Shown here: positions 24,348 through 32,674 of the stretch, piece by piece
Layout of the letters: the number at the start of each line of letters is the position of its first letter
Numbering within the stretch: position 1 is the stretch's first letter
Assembly: GCA_937911865.1 (NCBI GenBank)
Contig: CALDSK010000246.1
Span: 1 to 43,898, forward strand
Direction of reading: 5' to 3'
DNA from: an uncultured Synechococcus sp.
Lineage (GTDB): Bacteria; Cyanobacteriota; Cyanobacteriia; Phormidesmidales; Phormidesmidaceae
Length of the DNA: 43,898 nt
Made by a program: the position numbers and the translations under genes
The notes under the pieces: model-generated
What the model saw: only the letters and a program-made list of their open reading frames with translations
The model's database searches: none
Told to the model about the DNA's origin: nothing

Positions 24348-25820
24348 ATGACCACCGAATCCAACGTTAAGCCTCAGGTTAACCCTCAAGTCAATCAAGC
24401 ATTTTCTGGTGGCCCGTTCTCTAGTAGGCTCAGTGAAGATTTTGACCCAGAATGGCTACTGACGCCCCAGCAGCTAGCGCTACAGAAAAAGCTCATAGCG
24501 CTGTGCGCTGAGGTGCTCAGGCCCAATGCGATCGCCTCTGATCGCAATCTCATCTATCCCAGAGAAAACTTCGAAGCGCTGGCCTCTTTAGGCTTGCTGG
24601 GCCTTTTAGTACCCACAGAATGGGGCGGACTAGGAGAGAATCATGTCTGCGCGGCGATGGTAGTTGAAACCATTGCCCGCTACGGCTGTCCTAGCACCGC
24701 AATGTGCTACACCATGCATTTGGGCGCTGTCGCGGCCGCACTGTTTAGAGCTCACGAGAACCCGGCTCTACAGTCTATTCTTCAGCGGTTAGATGCCGAG
24801 GTTGCTATCGGCACACTGTCGTATTCCGATCCAGAAACAGGCTCTCACTTTTGGTACCCGATCTCTTCACGCGCAGAAGAAACAGATAGTGGTTGGCAGG
24901 TGTTCAAACGCGCTTCTTGGACAACGTCTGCGGGCTTTGCCGACTGGTATATTGTGCAGACGACTAGCCCCAACTTTTCTGGAGACTATTCCGATCTCTC
25001 CTGCTTTCTGATTCATGCTGACGAGGTCAAAGCTGAGCCGAGCAAGTGGGACGCTTTGGGCCTAAGGGGCAATCAGTCTGGCAGCCTTTTAGTGGATGGC
25101 GCGGTGATTCCAAAAGAAAGAATGGTAGGGCCAATCGGAGACGGCGTTGCCTCTAATGATGAGATTGTTGATCCGTTCTTTTTACTGTGTTCTTCTGCCT
25201 GTTGGAACGGCATTTCTTTGGGGGCCATCGACATCGCTAGAAAGCATGTGACCCGTAAAAAGCACGTCGATGTGGGCATGCGAGTTGCTGACTATCCCAC
25301 TATTCAAGACTATTTTGGGGAAGCCGTTATCGACACCAGCGCCTGCCGGATGTACACGCTTTCGATGGGTCAGCTGATGGACCGGCTAACGAACGGATGC
25401 GACTGGTCTATTCACGCAGATCTCTCGGCATTACCGCGCTCTGCCTATCTGCACTGGTACTGGCAAATCAAGTTTGCAGCGGCAAAAAATGTCGCTCACG
25501 TCTGCGACAAAATGCTGCATGCCTGTGGCGGCTCGGGCTTCAAAAAAGATATGGAGATAGAGCGCTATTTGCGCGATGGTAAGGCGGGCTGGGTGATGGG
25601 CCCGACCAACGAAATTTTGCGCCAGTTCGTGGGTAAGTCTGCGCTGTTGGGGTTTGAGAGCCTTGACTATTGGAATCAGTCGGTGAACGAGAGAGTGCTT
25701 CACAATGAGCTGAAGAAGATGGACGATGTTGAAAAGCGTCAGCTGGCTGAAGCGCTGCTATCAGAAGTAGAAACAGAGAGTTCAGCGCCCATAAAAAGGC
25801 CGGCTATGGCTAGCGCTTGA
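24348..25820 (+). CDS. Acyl-CoA-dehydrogenase-family flavoprotein
   Basis: This 490-residue ACAD-fold protein has the N-terminal helical domain (ASDRNLIYPRENFEALASLGLLGLLVPTEWGGLG) and a middle domain. The C-terminal domain ends AKNVAHVCDKMLHACGGSGFKKDMEIERYLRDGKAGWVMGPTNEILRQFVG. The family includes true acyl-CoA dehydrogenases and flavin monooxygenases that desulfurise, denitrify or N-hydroxylate small molecules. No thioester-forming enzyme is in the island, which makes a non-CoA substrate plausible. It lies 68 bp after the PhyH gene and probably shares its transcript. The N-terminus has a short duplicated motif (VNPQVNQ). Confidence 0.85.
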   Translation: MTTESNVKPQVNPQVNQAFSGGPFSSRLSEDFDPEWLLTPQQLALQKKLIALCAEVLRPNAIASDRNLIYPRENFEALASLGLLGLLVPTEWGGLGENHVCAAMVVETIARYGCPSTAMCYTMHLGAVAAALFRAHENPALQSILQRLDAEVAIGTLSYSDPETGSHFWYPISSRAEETDSGWQVFKRASWTTSAGFADWYIVQTTSPNFSGDYSDLSCFLIHADEVKAEPSKWDALGLRGNQSGSLLVDGAVIPKERMVGPIGDGVASNDEIVDPFFLLCSSACWNGISLGAIDIARKHVTRKKHVDVGMRVADYPTIQDYFGEAVIDTSACRMYTLSMGQLMDRLTNGCDWSIHADLSALPRSAYLHWYWQIKFAAAKNVAHVCDKMLHACGGSGFKKDMEIERYLRDGKAGWVMGPTNEILRQFVGKSALLGFESLDYWNQSVNERVLHNELKKMDDVEKRQLAEALLSEVETESSAPIKRPAMASA

Positions 25821-25931
25821 ACAGGTCATTTGCACAGGCCGATTGAACAAACTTGTACCAGTCTAAATTTATAACAACCTATTGAGTGAAAGTGGTTTTT
25901 AAATCGCTGCTTTCATAGGAGATCTTATCTT

Positions 25932-27869
25932 ATGACAATTGCCCAAGAGAGAAGGAAACCAGTCGTTGCAGCAGCTGTTAGCCATCCCCTAGAGCCGCTG
26001 ACGCCAGATGAAATGTCAGCCGCGATCGCAATTATAAAAGAACAAAAAAACCTCAGTACCAGCGTTCGTTTTGTCAGCGTCACCCTAAAAGAACCGCCCA
26101 AAGAGACAGTTCTCAGCTTCAGCTCGGGGGATGCGATCGCTCGAAAGGCCTTCATTGTTCTACTCGACAATGCCACCGCTGAAACCTACGAAGCGGTCGT
26201 TTCACTAGAGACTGGCCAGATAGACACCTGGGAATATATTCACAACGTGCAGCCGCCGATTATGCTCGACGAGTTTGTTGAGTGCGAGGCTGCGGTTAAA
26301 GCTAACCCGGACTTTCAAGCTGCGATCGCTAAGCGCGGCATCACCAACCCAGACCTGGTCATGGTCGATCCGTGGTCAGCAGGCAGCTACGGTATCGCTG
26401 AAGAAGAAGGCGTCAGGCTTTCGAGAGCGCTGTGCTGGGTGAGGGCAAATCCTACCGACCACGGCTACGCCAGGCCAATTGAAGGGGTTATTCCTGTGGT
26501 TGACCTCAACAAAATGGAAGTGATTCGCGTAGAAGACTATGGCGTAGTGCCCCTGCCGCCCAAAGATGGCAACTACACACCTGAGTATGTAAAAAACTAC
26601 AGAACCGACCTCAAGCCGCTAGAGATTGTACAGCCAGAAGGGCCTAGCTTTACGGTCAAAGACCACGAAATTAGCTGGCAAAAGTGGAATATCCGAGTTG
26701 GCTTTACCCCCAGAGAAGGCTTAGTGCTCTACGACGTAACCTACACAGACGGCGAAGCAGTACGGCCGATTTTCTATCGCGCGTCGCTAGCAGAAATGAC
26801 CGTGCCCTACGGCGACCCAGCGCCTCATCACTATCGCAAAAATGCTTTTGACGTTGGTGAATACGGCATTGGCTCACTCGCCAACTCTCTAACATTGGGC
26901 TGCGACTGCTTAGGAGAGATTTACTACTTCGATGGTTTTATCACCAACTCGCGCGGTGACGTGGCAAAGATTGAGAATGCGATTTGTCTGCACGAAGAAG
27001 ACTTTGGCATTTTGTGGAAGCACATGGACTGGCGGACAGAACAGACAGAAGTCAGGCGATCGCGCAGACTCGTCATTTCATTTATCGCCACCGTTGGCAA
27101 CTATGAGTACGGCTTTTACTGGTACTTCTACCAGGACGGCACCATTCAGTACGAGGTAAAGCTAACCGGGGTGGTAAGTACAGCCGCGCTCATGCCAGGC
27201 GAAGTGCCCAAATACGGCACGCTCGTAGCACCACAGCTAAACGCACCGATTCACCAACACATCTTCAATGTGCGGATGGATATGCACGTCGATGGCGCTC
27301 AAAATTCTGTTTACGAAGTCAATATTGAGCAGGAAGAAGACAGCCAAAACCCTTACGGCAACGCCTTTTATGCCCAGTCGACGCTGCTACCCACTGAGCA
27401 GGCGGCGCAGCGGCTGATCGACCCGATGAAAGGTCGCTATTGGAAAATTGTTAATCCCAATAAACAAAACGCCATGGGCTACCCCACAGCCTACAAGCTG
27501 ATGCCAGGAGAGAACACATTGCCCATGGCTCGCCCGGATGCTAGCGTCACCAAACGCGCAACCTACATGACACAACATCTGTGGGTGACGCCCTACAACG
27601 AAGATGAGAACTTTCCAGCAGGCGACTATCCCAATCAAAATCCAGGTGGCGCGGGCCTACCCCACTGGACGGCTAGCGATCGCTCCGTTGAGAACACCGA
27701 CATTGTTGTTTGGTACACCTTTGCTCACAGCCACTCCCCTCGGGCAGAAGACTGGCCAGTCATGCCAGTAGCCACCATCGGCTTTATGCTAAAGCCGCTT
27801 AATTTCTTTGACGAAAACCCTGCCAACGACGTCCCGCCGTCGCCTGCAAAACATGCCTGCTGCGACTGA
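25932..27869 (+). CDS. Copper-containing primary-amine oxidase
   Basis: This 645-residue copper/topaquinone amine oxidase follows a strong AGGAG site. The cofactor tyrosine is Tyr391 in VGNYEYGF. The copper ligands are His441 and His443 in HQHIFNVRMD plus His601 in HSPRAEDWPVMP. Asp307 in FDVGEYGIG is the likely catalytic base. All key residues are present. It oxidises primary amines to aldehydes, releasing ammonia and H2O2. There is no signal peptide, so it is cytoplasmic, unlike the flavin oxidase. Its aldehyde products are natural substrates for the aldehyde dehydrogenase. Its stop lies inside the first unit of a 15-bp repeat and overlaps the next gene. Confidence 0.96.
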   Translation: MTIAQERRKPVVAAAVSHPLEPLTPDEMSAAIAIIKEQKNLSTSVRFVSVTLKEPPKETVLSFSSGDAIARKAFIVLLDNATAETYEAVVSLETGQIDTWEYIHNVQPPIMLDEFVECEAAVKANPDFQAAIAKRGITNPDLVMVDPWSAGSYGIAEEEGVRLSRALCWVRANPTDHGYARPIEGVIPVVDLNKMEVIRVEDYGVVPLPPKDGNYTPEYVKNYRTDLKPLEIVQPEGPSFTVKDHEISWQKWNIRVGFTPREGLVLYDVTYTDGEAVRPIFYRASLAEMTVPYGDPAPHHYRKNAFDVGEYGIGSLANSLTLGCDCLGEIYYFDGFITNSRGDVAKIENAICLHEEDFGILWKHMDWRTEQTEVRRSRRLVISFIATVGNYEYGFYWYFYQDGTIQYEVKLTGVVSTAALMPGEVPKYGTLVAPQLNAPIHQHIFNVRMDMHVDGAQNSVYEVNIEQEEDSQNPYGNAFYAQSTLLPTEQAAQRLIDPMKGRYWKIVNPNKQNAMGYPTAYKLMPGENTLPMARPDASVTKRATYMTQHLWVTPYNEDENFPAGDYPNQNPGGAGLPHWTASDRSVENTDIVVWYTFAHSHSPRAEDWPVMPVATIGFMLKPLNFFDENPANDVPPSPAKHACCD

Positions 27870-29802
27870 ATCAGCTGCGACTAAATCAGCTGTAACGAAA
27901 TCAGCTGTGACTAAATCAACAGAGCTACCCCAAGAACAGCTAAACACTTCCACATCAATTCAACATTCAGATATTCCGCCGCCGCTTGGAGAAGTGGTTG
28001 CGGAGTATCGAATTGATGCAGGAACAGCGCAGACCTACCGGGTAGATCAAGGTCAATATATTCAAATTATTGATGTAGAAGGCGCGCAGTGCTCGGACTT
28101 TCTAGCGTTTGCGGGTGAGCGCTATCAGCAGGAGATTGACGCAACGGTGACGCGCACGCTAAACGGCACGGCCAATCCGCAGGTTGGGCTACACGGTAAG
28201 TATTTCTCTCAGACGATGCAGCCGCTGGTAGAGGTGGTTCAGTCTACGTGCGATCGCCACGACAGTTTTCTGTTGGCCTGTACGCCTCGTTACTACGAAG
28301 ACGCAGGCTACCCAGGGCACCCCAGCTGTAGTGAAAACTTTAACCATGTTCTCGCTCCGTTTGGACTGGCTAATCGCGCTGGCTGGCCTGCGATTAACTT
28401 CTTTTTCAACACTGAAATAGACTGTGCCCGCAGTGTCGCTGCCGGAGAATCCTGGTCGCGTCCGGGCGATTACGTTCTACTCAAGGCGCATCAAACGCTG
28501 CTGTGCGCTAGCTCTGCCTGCCCCGATGATATTGATCCGGCCAACGGCTGGCAGCCTACGCCCATTCACGTTCGCGTCTACGCGGCCAATCAAACGTTTA
28601 CCCCCAAAATCGGTAAGCGCATTGCCCCCGATTTTCCCCTACAGCTCACCCAAGACAGCGCCTTCACGTCCAGCATTCGGCAGCTCACTGATGACCTGAT
28701 TGAGTACAACGGATTTTGGGTGCCCAATAGTTTCGCGCATCAGGGTGACTATGCAGAGTACTGGGCGCTCAGAACGCGGGCAGTGCTGATGGATCTGTCC
28801 GCACTACGCAAGTTTGACGTAACCGGTCAAGATGCCTTCTCACTATTGCAATATGCGTTTTCTCGCAATTTAGAGAAGGTCTCGGTGGGCCGTTCTGCCT
28901 ATGGCTGCTTGCCCAATCCGCACGGCGGCATCGTAGACGATGGCATTGTTTTTCAGCTGGGAGAAGCTCACTACCGATACGTGGGCAACTGCGATACAGA
29001 TGGCGATTGGTTACAGCGATTAGCCGAGCAGCAGGGCCTAGATGTCAAGATAGACAATACGAGCAGTCAGCTGCATAACCTGGCATTGCAGGGGCCACTT
29101 TCATTCGAGATTTTAGAGCCGTTAGCTCAGCTGTCCGGAAAGCTTTCAGGTCTGAGCCGGTTAGAAGAGGTGGGCTACTTTCAGTGTGAGTTTGCCGAAA
29201 TAGAGAGTATTCCGGTGCTAATATCTCGAACGGGCTACACGGGCGAACTGGGCTACGAGCTATTTGTCCATCCGCGCTACGGACCACGGCTATGGCAGAC
29301 GCTGATGAAAGCTGGCCAACCAAAAGGGCTGCTGCCCATGGGCATGAGCGCCCTCGATCGCGCCCGAATTGAAGCCGGGCTGCTGGCCGCTGGTCACGAG
29401 TTTGATGATTTAATCTCTCCTTATCAGGCAGGCATTGGCTGGACGGTTTCTACGAAAAAGCCTGACCTGGTGGGAAAAGCGGCGCTTGCTGCTATCCGCG
29501 CACATCCACCGAAGGTCGCAGTTGGCCTAGTGCTAGAAGGGAATGAAGTAGCCGCGCACGGGCAGAACGTTTATGCCGCCGGCGAGCGCTGGCGCATTGG
29601 TCAAATTACCAGCGCAACGTTCTCTCCTATTTTGAATGCGAGTATTGCGATCGCCCAAGTTGTTCCAGAATATGCCCAGACAGAAACTGCGGTCGAAGTC
29701 GGATTTCTCGACAACATCAAGCGCCGGATGAGGGCAACGATCGGGCCATTGGCTGCCTTCGATCCAACTAAAAGCAGAGCGCGCATTTCACTTACAAAGT
29801 AG
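27853..29802 (+). CDS. DUF1989-GcvT (aminomethyltransferase) fusion protein
   Basis: This protein has 649 residues from ATG 27853; the TTG at 27808 is less likely. After a repetitive linker (ATESA, ATKSA, VTKSA, VTKST), residues about 35-215 form a DUF1989 domain with QYIQIIDVEGAQCSDFLAF, TCDRHDSFLLACTPRYY and ENFNHVLAPFGL. The rest is a GcvT/aminomethyltransferase fold: ALRTRAVLMDLSALRKFDVTG, LALQGPLSFEIL, SRTGYTGELGYELFV and a GMSALDRARIEAGL region. GcvT-type domains move methylene groups from N-methyl amines to tetrahydrofolate. DUF1989 proteins are called urea-carboxylase-associated, and some act as carboxyguanidine deiminases. The fusion suggests coupled demethylation and deamination. 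It overlaps the copper amine oxidase stop by 17 bp. Confidence 0.85.
   Translation: MPAATESAATKSAVTKSAVTKSTELPQEQLNTSTSIQHSDIPPPLGEVVAEYRIDAGTAQTYRVDQGQYIQIIDVEGAQCSDFLAFAGERYQQEIDATVTRTLNGTANPQVGLHGKYFSQTMQPLVEVVQSTCDRHDSFLLACTPRYYEDAGYPGHPSCSENFNHVLAPFGLANRAGWPAINFFFNTEIDCARSVAAGESWSRPGDYVLLKAHQTLLCASSACPDDIDPANGWQPTPIHVRVYAANQTFTPKIGKRIAPDFPLQLTQDSAFTSSIRQLTDDLIEYNGFWVPNSFAHQGDYAEYWALRTRAVLMDLSALRKFDVTGQDAFSLLQYAFSRNLEKVSVGRSAYGCLPNPHGGIVDDGIVFQLGEAHYRYVGNCDTDGDWLQRLAEQQGLDVKIDNTSSQLHNLALQGPLSFEILEPLAQLSGKLSGLSRLEEVGYFQCEFAEIESIPVLISRTGYTGELGYELFVHPRYGPRLWQTLMKAGQPKGLLPMGMSALDRARIEAGLLAAGHEFDDLISPYQAGIGWTVSTKKPDLVGKAALAAIRAHPPKVAVGLVLEGNEVAAHGQNVYAAGERWRIGQITSATFSPILNASIAIAQVVPEYAQTETAVEVGFLDNIKRRMRATIGPLAAFDPTKSRARISLTK
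27861..27920 (+). repeat. Four 15-bp tandem units spanning the amine oxidase stop
   Basis: TGCGACTGAATCAGC, TGCGACTAAATCAGC, TGTAACGAAATCAGC and TGTGACTAAATCAAC follow each other exactly. In one frame the first unit holds the TGA stop of the amine oxidase. In the other frame all four encode a five-residue repeat in the fusion protein. Confidence 0.95.
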
Positions 29803-29841
29803 CGTTCATTCGAAAAGCCCACTCGCAGGTCACGTCAAATC

Positions 29842-30390
29842 ATGGCTTCTGAACAAGATCTCCAGCTATGGGATATTACCGGATTAGACGGGCTTCAGGT
29901 AGCTCGTGCGCTATTTGGCCAGGCAATAGGACAGCTGGCAGTTTTTCAATCTATGGAGACCGTGTTGAATGGGCAAGCTTGCTCTGTTTTGAGGTTGTGC
30001 GATCGCAACTTTCGCATCGTCTATCCAGGTAACATCAATAAAGTCGCGCTATCGAAAATAGCACGACCAAACGCATTACCCGTTGGCGTACAGATACAGC
30101 AATACGCTTGGCTAAAGCGCGTCGTTCTCCCCATAGAATTTCTCTCGCCGCTTACCGAACGCCTAACCGTCAGAGCTCCTCACCGGGTTAAAAATCTTCC
30201 CAACCACCAGGCTGCGCCTGCACAACTAGACGATATTGCCATTTTGATTTGGCAGCATCCTATCAAAGAGAAGCCTGTGGTAGAGCTACATGTCGCAGCC
30301 AACCGACGAGATAACCTGATCGCAATTGTTTCTTCTAAAGAAGGCAACCGTTCGCTAACTGGGCAAACAGCAACCGGGCAAAGGCTATAG
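29842..30390 (+). CDS. Protein of unknown function in the island
   Basis: This 182-residue protein starts MASEQDLQLWDITGLDGLQVARALFG and lies 39 bp after the fusion gene on the same strand. No signal peptide, membrane segment or recognised motif is visible. The middle (VYPGNINKVALSKIARPNALPVGVQIQQYAWLKRVVLPIEFLSP) looks like beta-structure, and the C-terminus is Gln/Arg/Thr-rich. It is probably cotranscribed with the amine oxidase and fusion genes, which hints at a role with them, but I cannot assign a family. A HIP1 site inside the gene argues that it is resident DNA. Confidence 0.65.
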   Translation: MASEQDLQLWDITGLDGLQVARALFGQAIGQLAVFQSMETVLNGQACSVLRLCDRNFRIVYPGNINKVALSKIARPNALPVGVQIQQYAWLKRVVLPIEFLSPLTERLTVRAPHRVKNLPNHQAAPAQLDDIAILIWQHPIKEKPVVELHVAANRRDNLIAIVSSKEGNRSLTGQTATGQRL

Positions 30391-30427
30391 TCTCGCAACA
30401 GTTCTTCAAACCTTAAATTCCTTTTCA

Positions 30428-30441
30428 GTATTAGCGAATAC
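30428..30441 (+). promoter_or_regulatory. NtcA box upstream of amt
   Basis: GTATTAGCGAATAC is an exact GTA-N8-TAC. A TAN3T element (TACTCT, 30467-30472) follows 25 bp later, slightly more than the usual 22-23 bp. The GntR operator site 4 begins at the same element, so both regulators could act at one promoter. Confidence 0.6.
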
Positions 30442-30469
30442 AGCTCTCTTCCCTATTTTCGCCCCATAC

Positions 30470-30485
30470 TCTTGATATAACAAGT
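30470..30485. promoter_or_regulatory. GntR operator candidate, site 4 (amt promoter)
   Basis: TCTTGATATAACAAGT matches ACTTGTTATAACAAGT at 14 of 16 positions. It overlaps the possible -10 element of the amt promoter and ends 108 bp before the preferred ATG, a position suited to repression. Confidence 0.65.
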
Positions 30486-30593
30486 TAGCCAACATCGTCT
30501 GACTCTAATTTCTCTGCTTCTAATTTCGAAGACCGAGCAGCAGCCGAGCCACAATTCTCCAAATCCAACTAAATCCTACAAGTGGAGCCGCTT

Positions 30594-31991
30594 ATGACTC
30601 CTGAATCACAAGAGTTTCTAGCAACTTTCGTCTCGGAATCCTATTACTACTGGGCTTCCGTTTTTATGATCCTCATTCACGTTGGCTTCTTAGCTTACGA
30701 AGGAGGTGCCTCAAGGGCCAAAAACGTTCTGGCCACCATGGTCAAAAATCTCTTAACGCTATCTATCGTTGGCCTGACGTTCTTCTTCTTTGGCTGGTGG
30801 GTTTACAACGCCTTTCCGCTGTTTCCTCTTCAGGGCGGCATTGTCGGCCCCTGGACGGATCCCAATTCTGAAGGCGTTGTCGGTGAGGTTTTGGGGCTGG
30901 TTCAGGCCTCTTACCCCTGGTCTCCAGCGTTAGGGCCTAACGTCGCCGATAACCTTACCGGTGTCTTCTGGTTTGCATTCTCTCTATTCGCCATGACGAC
31001 AGCGTCTATTCTTTCTGGCGCAGTCATAGAGAGAATCAAAGTCGGTGCGTATGCCATTCTTGCGGTCGTATTGGGTTCATTCACCTGGGTAGTCGCCGCT
31101 GCCTGGGGCTGGAATCCGTACGGCTGGTTTCTCACGCAGTTTGGCTACCACGACTTTGGCTGCTCGGCGGTTCTTCACGGCGTAGCGGGCTTTTTCGCTC
31201 TAGGTGTGCTGATTAACTTAGGGCCTCGCGTCGGTAAGTTCGATGCAGCAGGCAGACCCAAAGCTATCTTGCCGCACAACCTTCCCCTCACCATGGTGGG
31301 GCTGATGCTGATTTTTGTTGGATTTTATGCCTTCTTGGCCGCCTGCGTGATTTATCTTCCCGGTCAGACTGGAGAAATTACAATCTATGGAACGCCAATG
31401 ACGCTTGCCTCTATCGGCGTTAGCACGACGCTGGCACTGTGCTCAGGCATTACCGGAGCTTATATCTCCTCCAAGGCAGACCCCTTTTACACCATCTCTG
31501 GCGGCCTGGCTGGCATTATTTCAGTTGGCGCAGGGCTAGATTTGTACAGCCCAGCTATTGTTATTTTAATCTCGTTTATCGGCGCGTACACGATGCCATT
31601 TGTGGGTAGTGCGGTCGAAAAAGCGGGCATTGACGATGCGGTCGGTGCGTTCGCGGTGCACGGCTACTGTGGTGTTATTGGAGCCATGGCAGTTGGGGTG
31701 ATGGCAACAGGCTATCCCCAGGGTGATGGCATTCCCCTAACGGGCTTTTTAGGCCAGCTGGTAGGCACTATCGTATGCACAGTCATTCTAGGATTTATTC
31801 CTGGCTACGGCGTCAGCCTGGTGCTGAAAAAGCTTGGCATGCTGCGCGTCTCGCCCGAAGAAGAACTCAGTGGATTAGATCTCGCCGAGTTTGGGCAGGA
31901 GGGCTACCCAGAATATCCGATCGTAGCCGCGCAAAATGGCCGTGCAACCGCGCCCGTTGCACCTGTACCTCAAGCTGGCATTCAGGTATAA
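30594..31991 (+). CDS. Ammonium transporter, Amt family (divergent)
   Basis: This 465-residue protein has about eleven hydrophobic helices, read from ATG 30594 with GGAG six bases upstream; a GTG at 30582 is less likely. The pore histidines appear in DFGCSAVLHGVAGFFALGV and DDAVGAFAVHGYCGVIGAMAVG. The motifs differ from the common Amt wording (DFAGxGVVH, HGxxGxWG), so it is a divergent member that might carry methylammonium or another small amine. It lies 3' of the amine oxidase series and carries both an NtcA box and a GntR operator. It is not next to glnB or glnK here. It is followed 13 bp later by a small membrane-protein gene. Confidence 0.9.
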   Translation: MTPESQEFLATFVSESYYYWASVFMILIHVGFLAYEGGASRAKNVLATMVKNLLTLSIVGLTFFFFGWWVYNAFPLFPLQGGIVGPWTDPNSEGVVGEVLGLVQASYPWSPALGPNVADNLTGVFWFAFSLFAMTTASILSGAVIERIKVGAYAILAVVLGSFTWVVAAAWGWNPYGWFLTQFGYHDFGCSAVLHGVAGFFALGVLINLGPRVGKFDAAGRPKAILPHNLPLTMVGLMLIFVGFYAFLAACVIYLPGQTGEITIYGTPMTLASIGVSTTLALCSGITGAYISSKADPFYTISGGLAGIISVGAGLDLYSPAIVILISFIGAYTMPFVGSAVEKAGIDDAVGAFAVHGYCGVIGAMAVGVMATGYPQGDGIPLTGFLGQLVGTIVCTVILGFIPGYGVSLVLKKLGMLRVSPEEELSGLDLAEFGQEGYPEYPIVAAQNGRATAPVAPVPQAGIQV

Positions 31992-32004
31992 GGAGAAGTG
32001 TTTT

Positions 32005-32529
32005 ATGTCTAGTCCATTCACCACCATAGAAGCGTTTAATGACGCCATAAACGGGCCTACCGAAGGAGCCATTTACACCTTTGCACAATCGCCTGTGATT
32101 AATGCCATCGCGCTAATAGCGTCGGCTGGTTTGTTCATTTGGTTTATTGTCTCCACGTATAGCGGTCACGACAGTAAGTCTTCTAGCGTCGATAAATCGC
32201 TTGAGCACTTGAGCACGTTCTTCATCGTAGGTTTTCTGTCGTTGATGGCGGCTGAGTATCGGCAGCGACCGCAGGCTACGCTCACCGCAAAAGCTATCGA
32301 TGCAGAACAGAGCATTCAGTACTCGCAGCAACAGTCCACGCAACAACAGTTCGCACAACAGCGTGTTTCACCGCCAGAAAGACTGTCGGCAAAAGCGACT
32401 CGTCAGCAGTCCATAGCGCCTTTGGGCCTACTAGGAATGCTCGGAATAGGTGCCAATCCACTGCGTCAGCTAGGCAAACGAGGCAGACGAAAAAAGCGAT
32501 CGCCTCGTGGCTACAGCCGTAGACTGTAA
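32005..32529 (+). CDS. Small membrane protein with a Gln-rich, basic C-terminal tail
   Basis: This protein has 174 residues from ATG 32005, which follows an AGGAGA site; the longer frame to 31936 overlaps amt and is rejected. Two hydrophobic segments are visible at about residues 26-50 (SPVINAIALIASAGLFIWFIV) and 70-90 (STFFIVGFLSLMAAE). The remainder is rich in Gln and Ser, then Arg and Lys, ending KRGRRKKRSPRGYSRRL. No family is recognised. It is the last gene before a strong terminator and probably forms an operon with amt. A partner or regulatory role for the transporter is possible but not shown. Confidence 0.75.
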   Translation: MSSPFTTIEAFNDAINGPTEGAIYTFAQSPVINAIALIASAGLFIWFIVSTYSGHDSKSSSVDKSLEHLSTFFIVGFLSLMAAEYRQRPQATLTAKAIDAEQSIQYSQQQSTQQQFAQQRVSPPERLSAKATRQQSIAPLGLLGMLGIGANPLRQLGKRGRRKKRSPRGYSRRL

Positions 32530-32567
32530 GGACACTATCAATCTCTCCTATCACAGTAGTTCTATTC

Positions 32568-32601
32568 ACAGTAGGTCGATGTTTTTGACCTACTGTTTTT
32601 T
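32568..32601 (+). terminator. Rho-independent terminator after the amt operon
   Basis: ACAGTAGGTC (32568-32577) and GACCTACTGT (32587-32596) form a perfect 10-bp stem with a 9-nt loop, followed by a run of T to 32601. It closes the amt and small-membrane-protein transcript. Confidence 0.92.
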
Positions 32602-32674
32602 CAGTGCTCCTGAGCATTTCTTCTACAGTACTCGCTGTAAAATTTGGGTTCCCCCTTATCCATAGCCTCTTTCT

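Noticed and set aside
25867..25885. ATAACAA half-site upstream of the copper amine oxidase as a GntR operator
   Set aside because: Only about 9 of 16 positions match. The gene is more likely read from the PhyH promoter.
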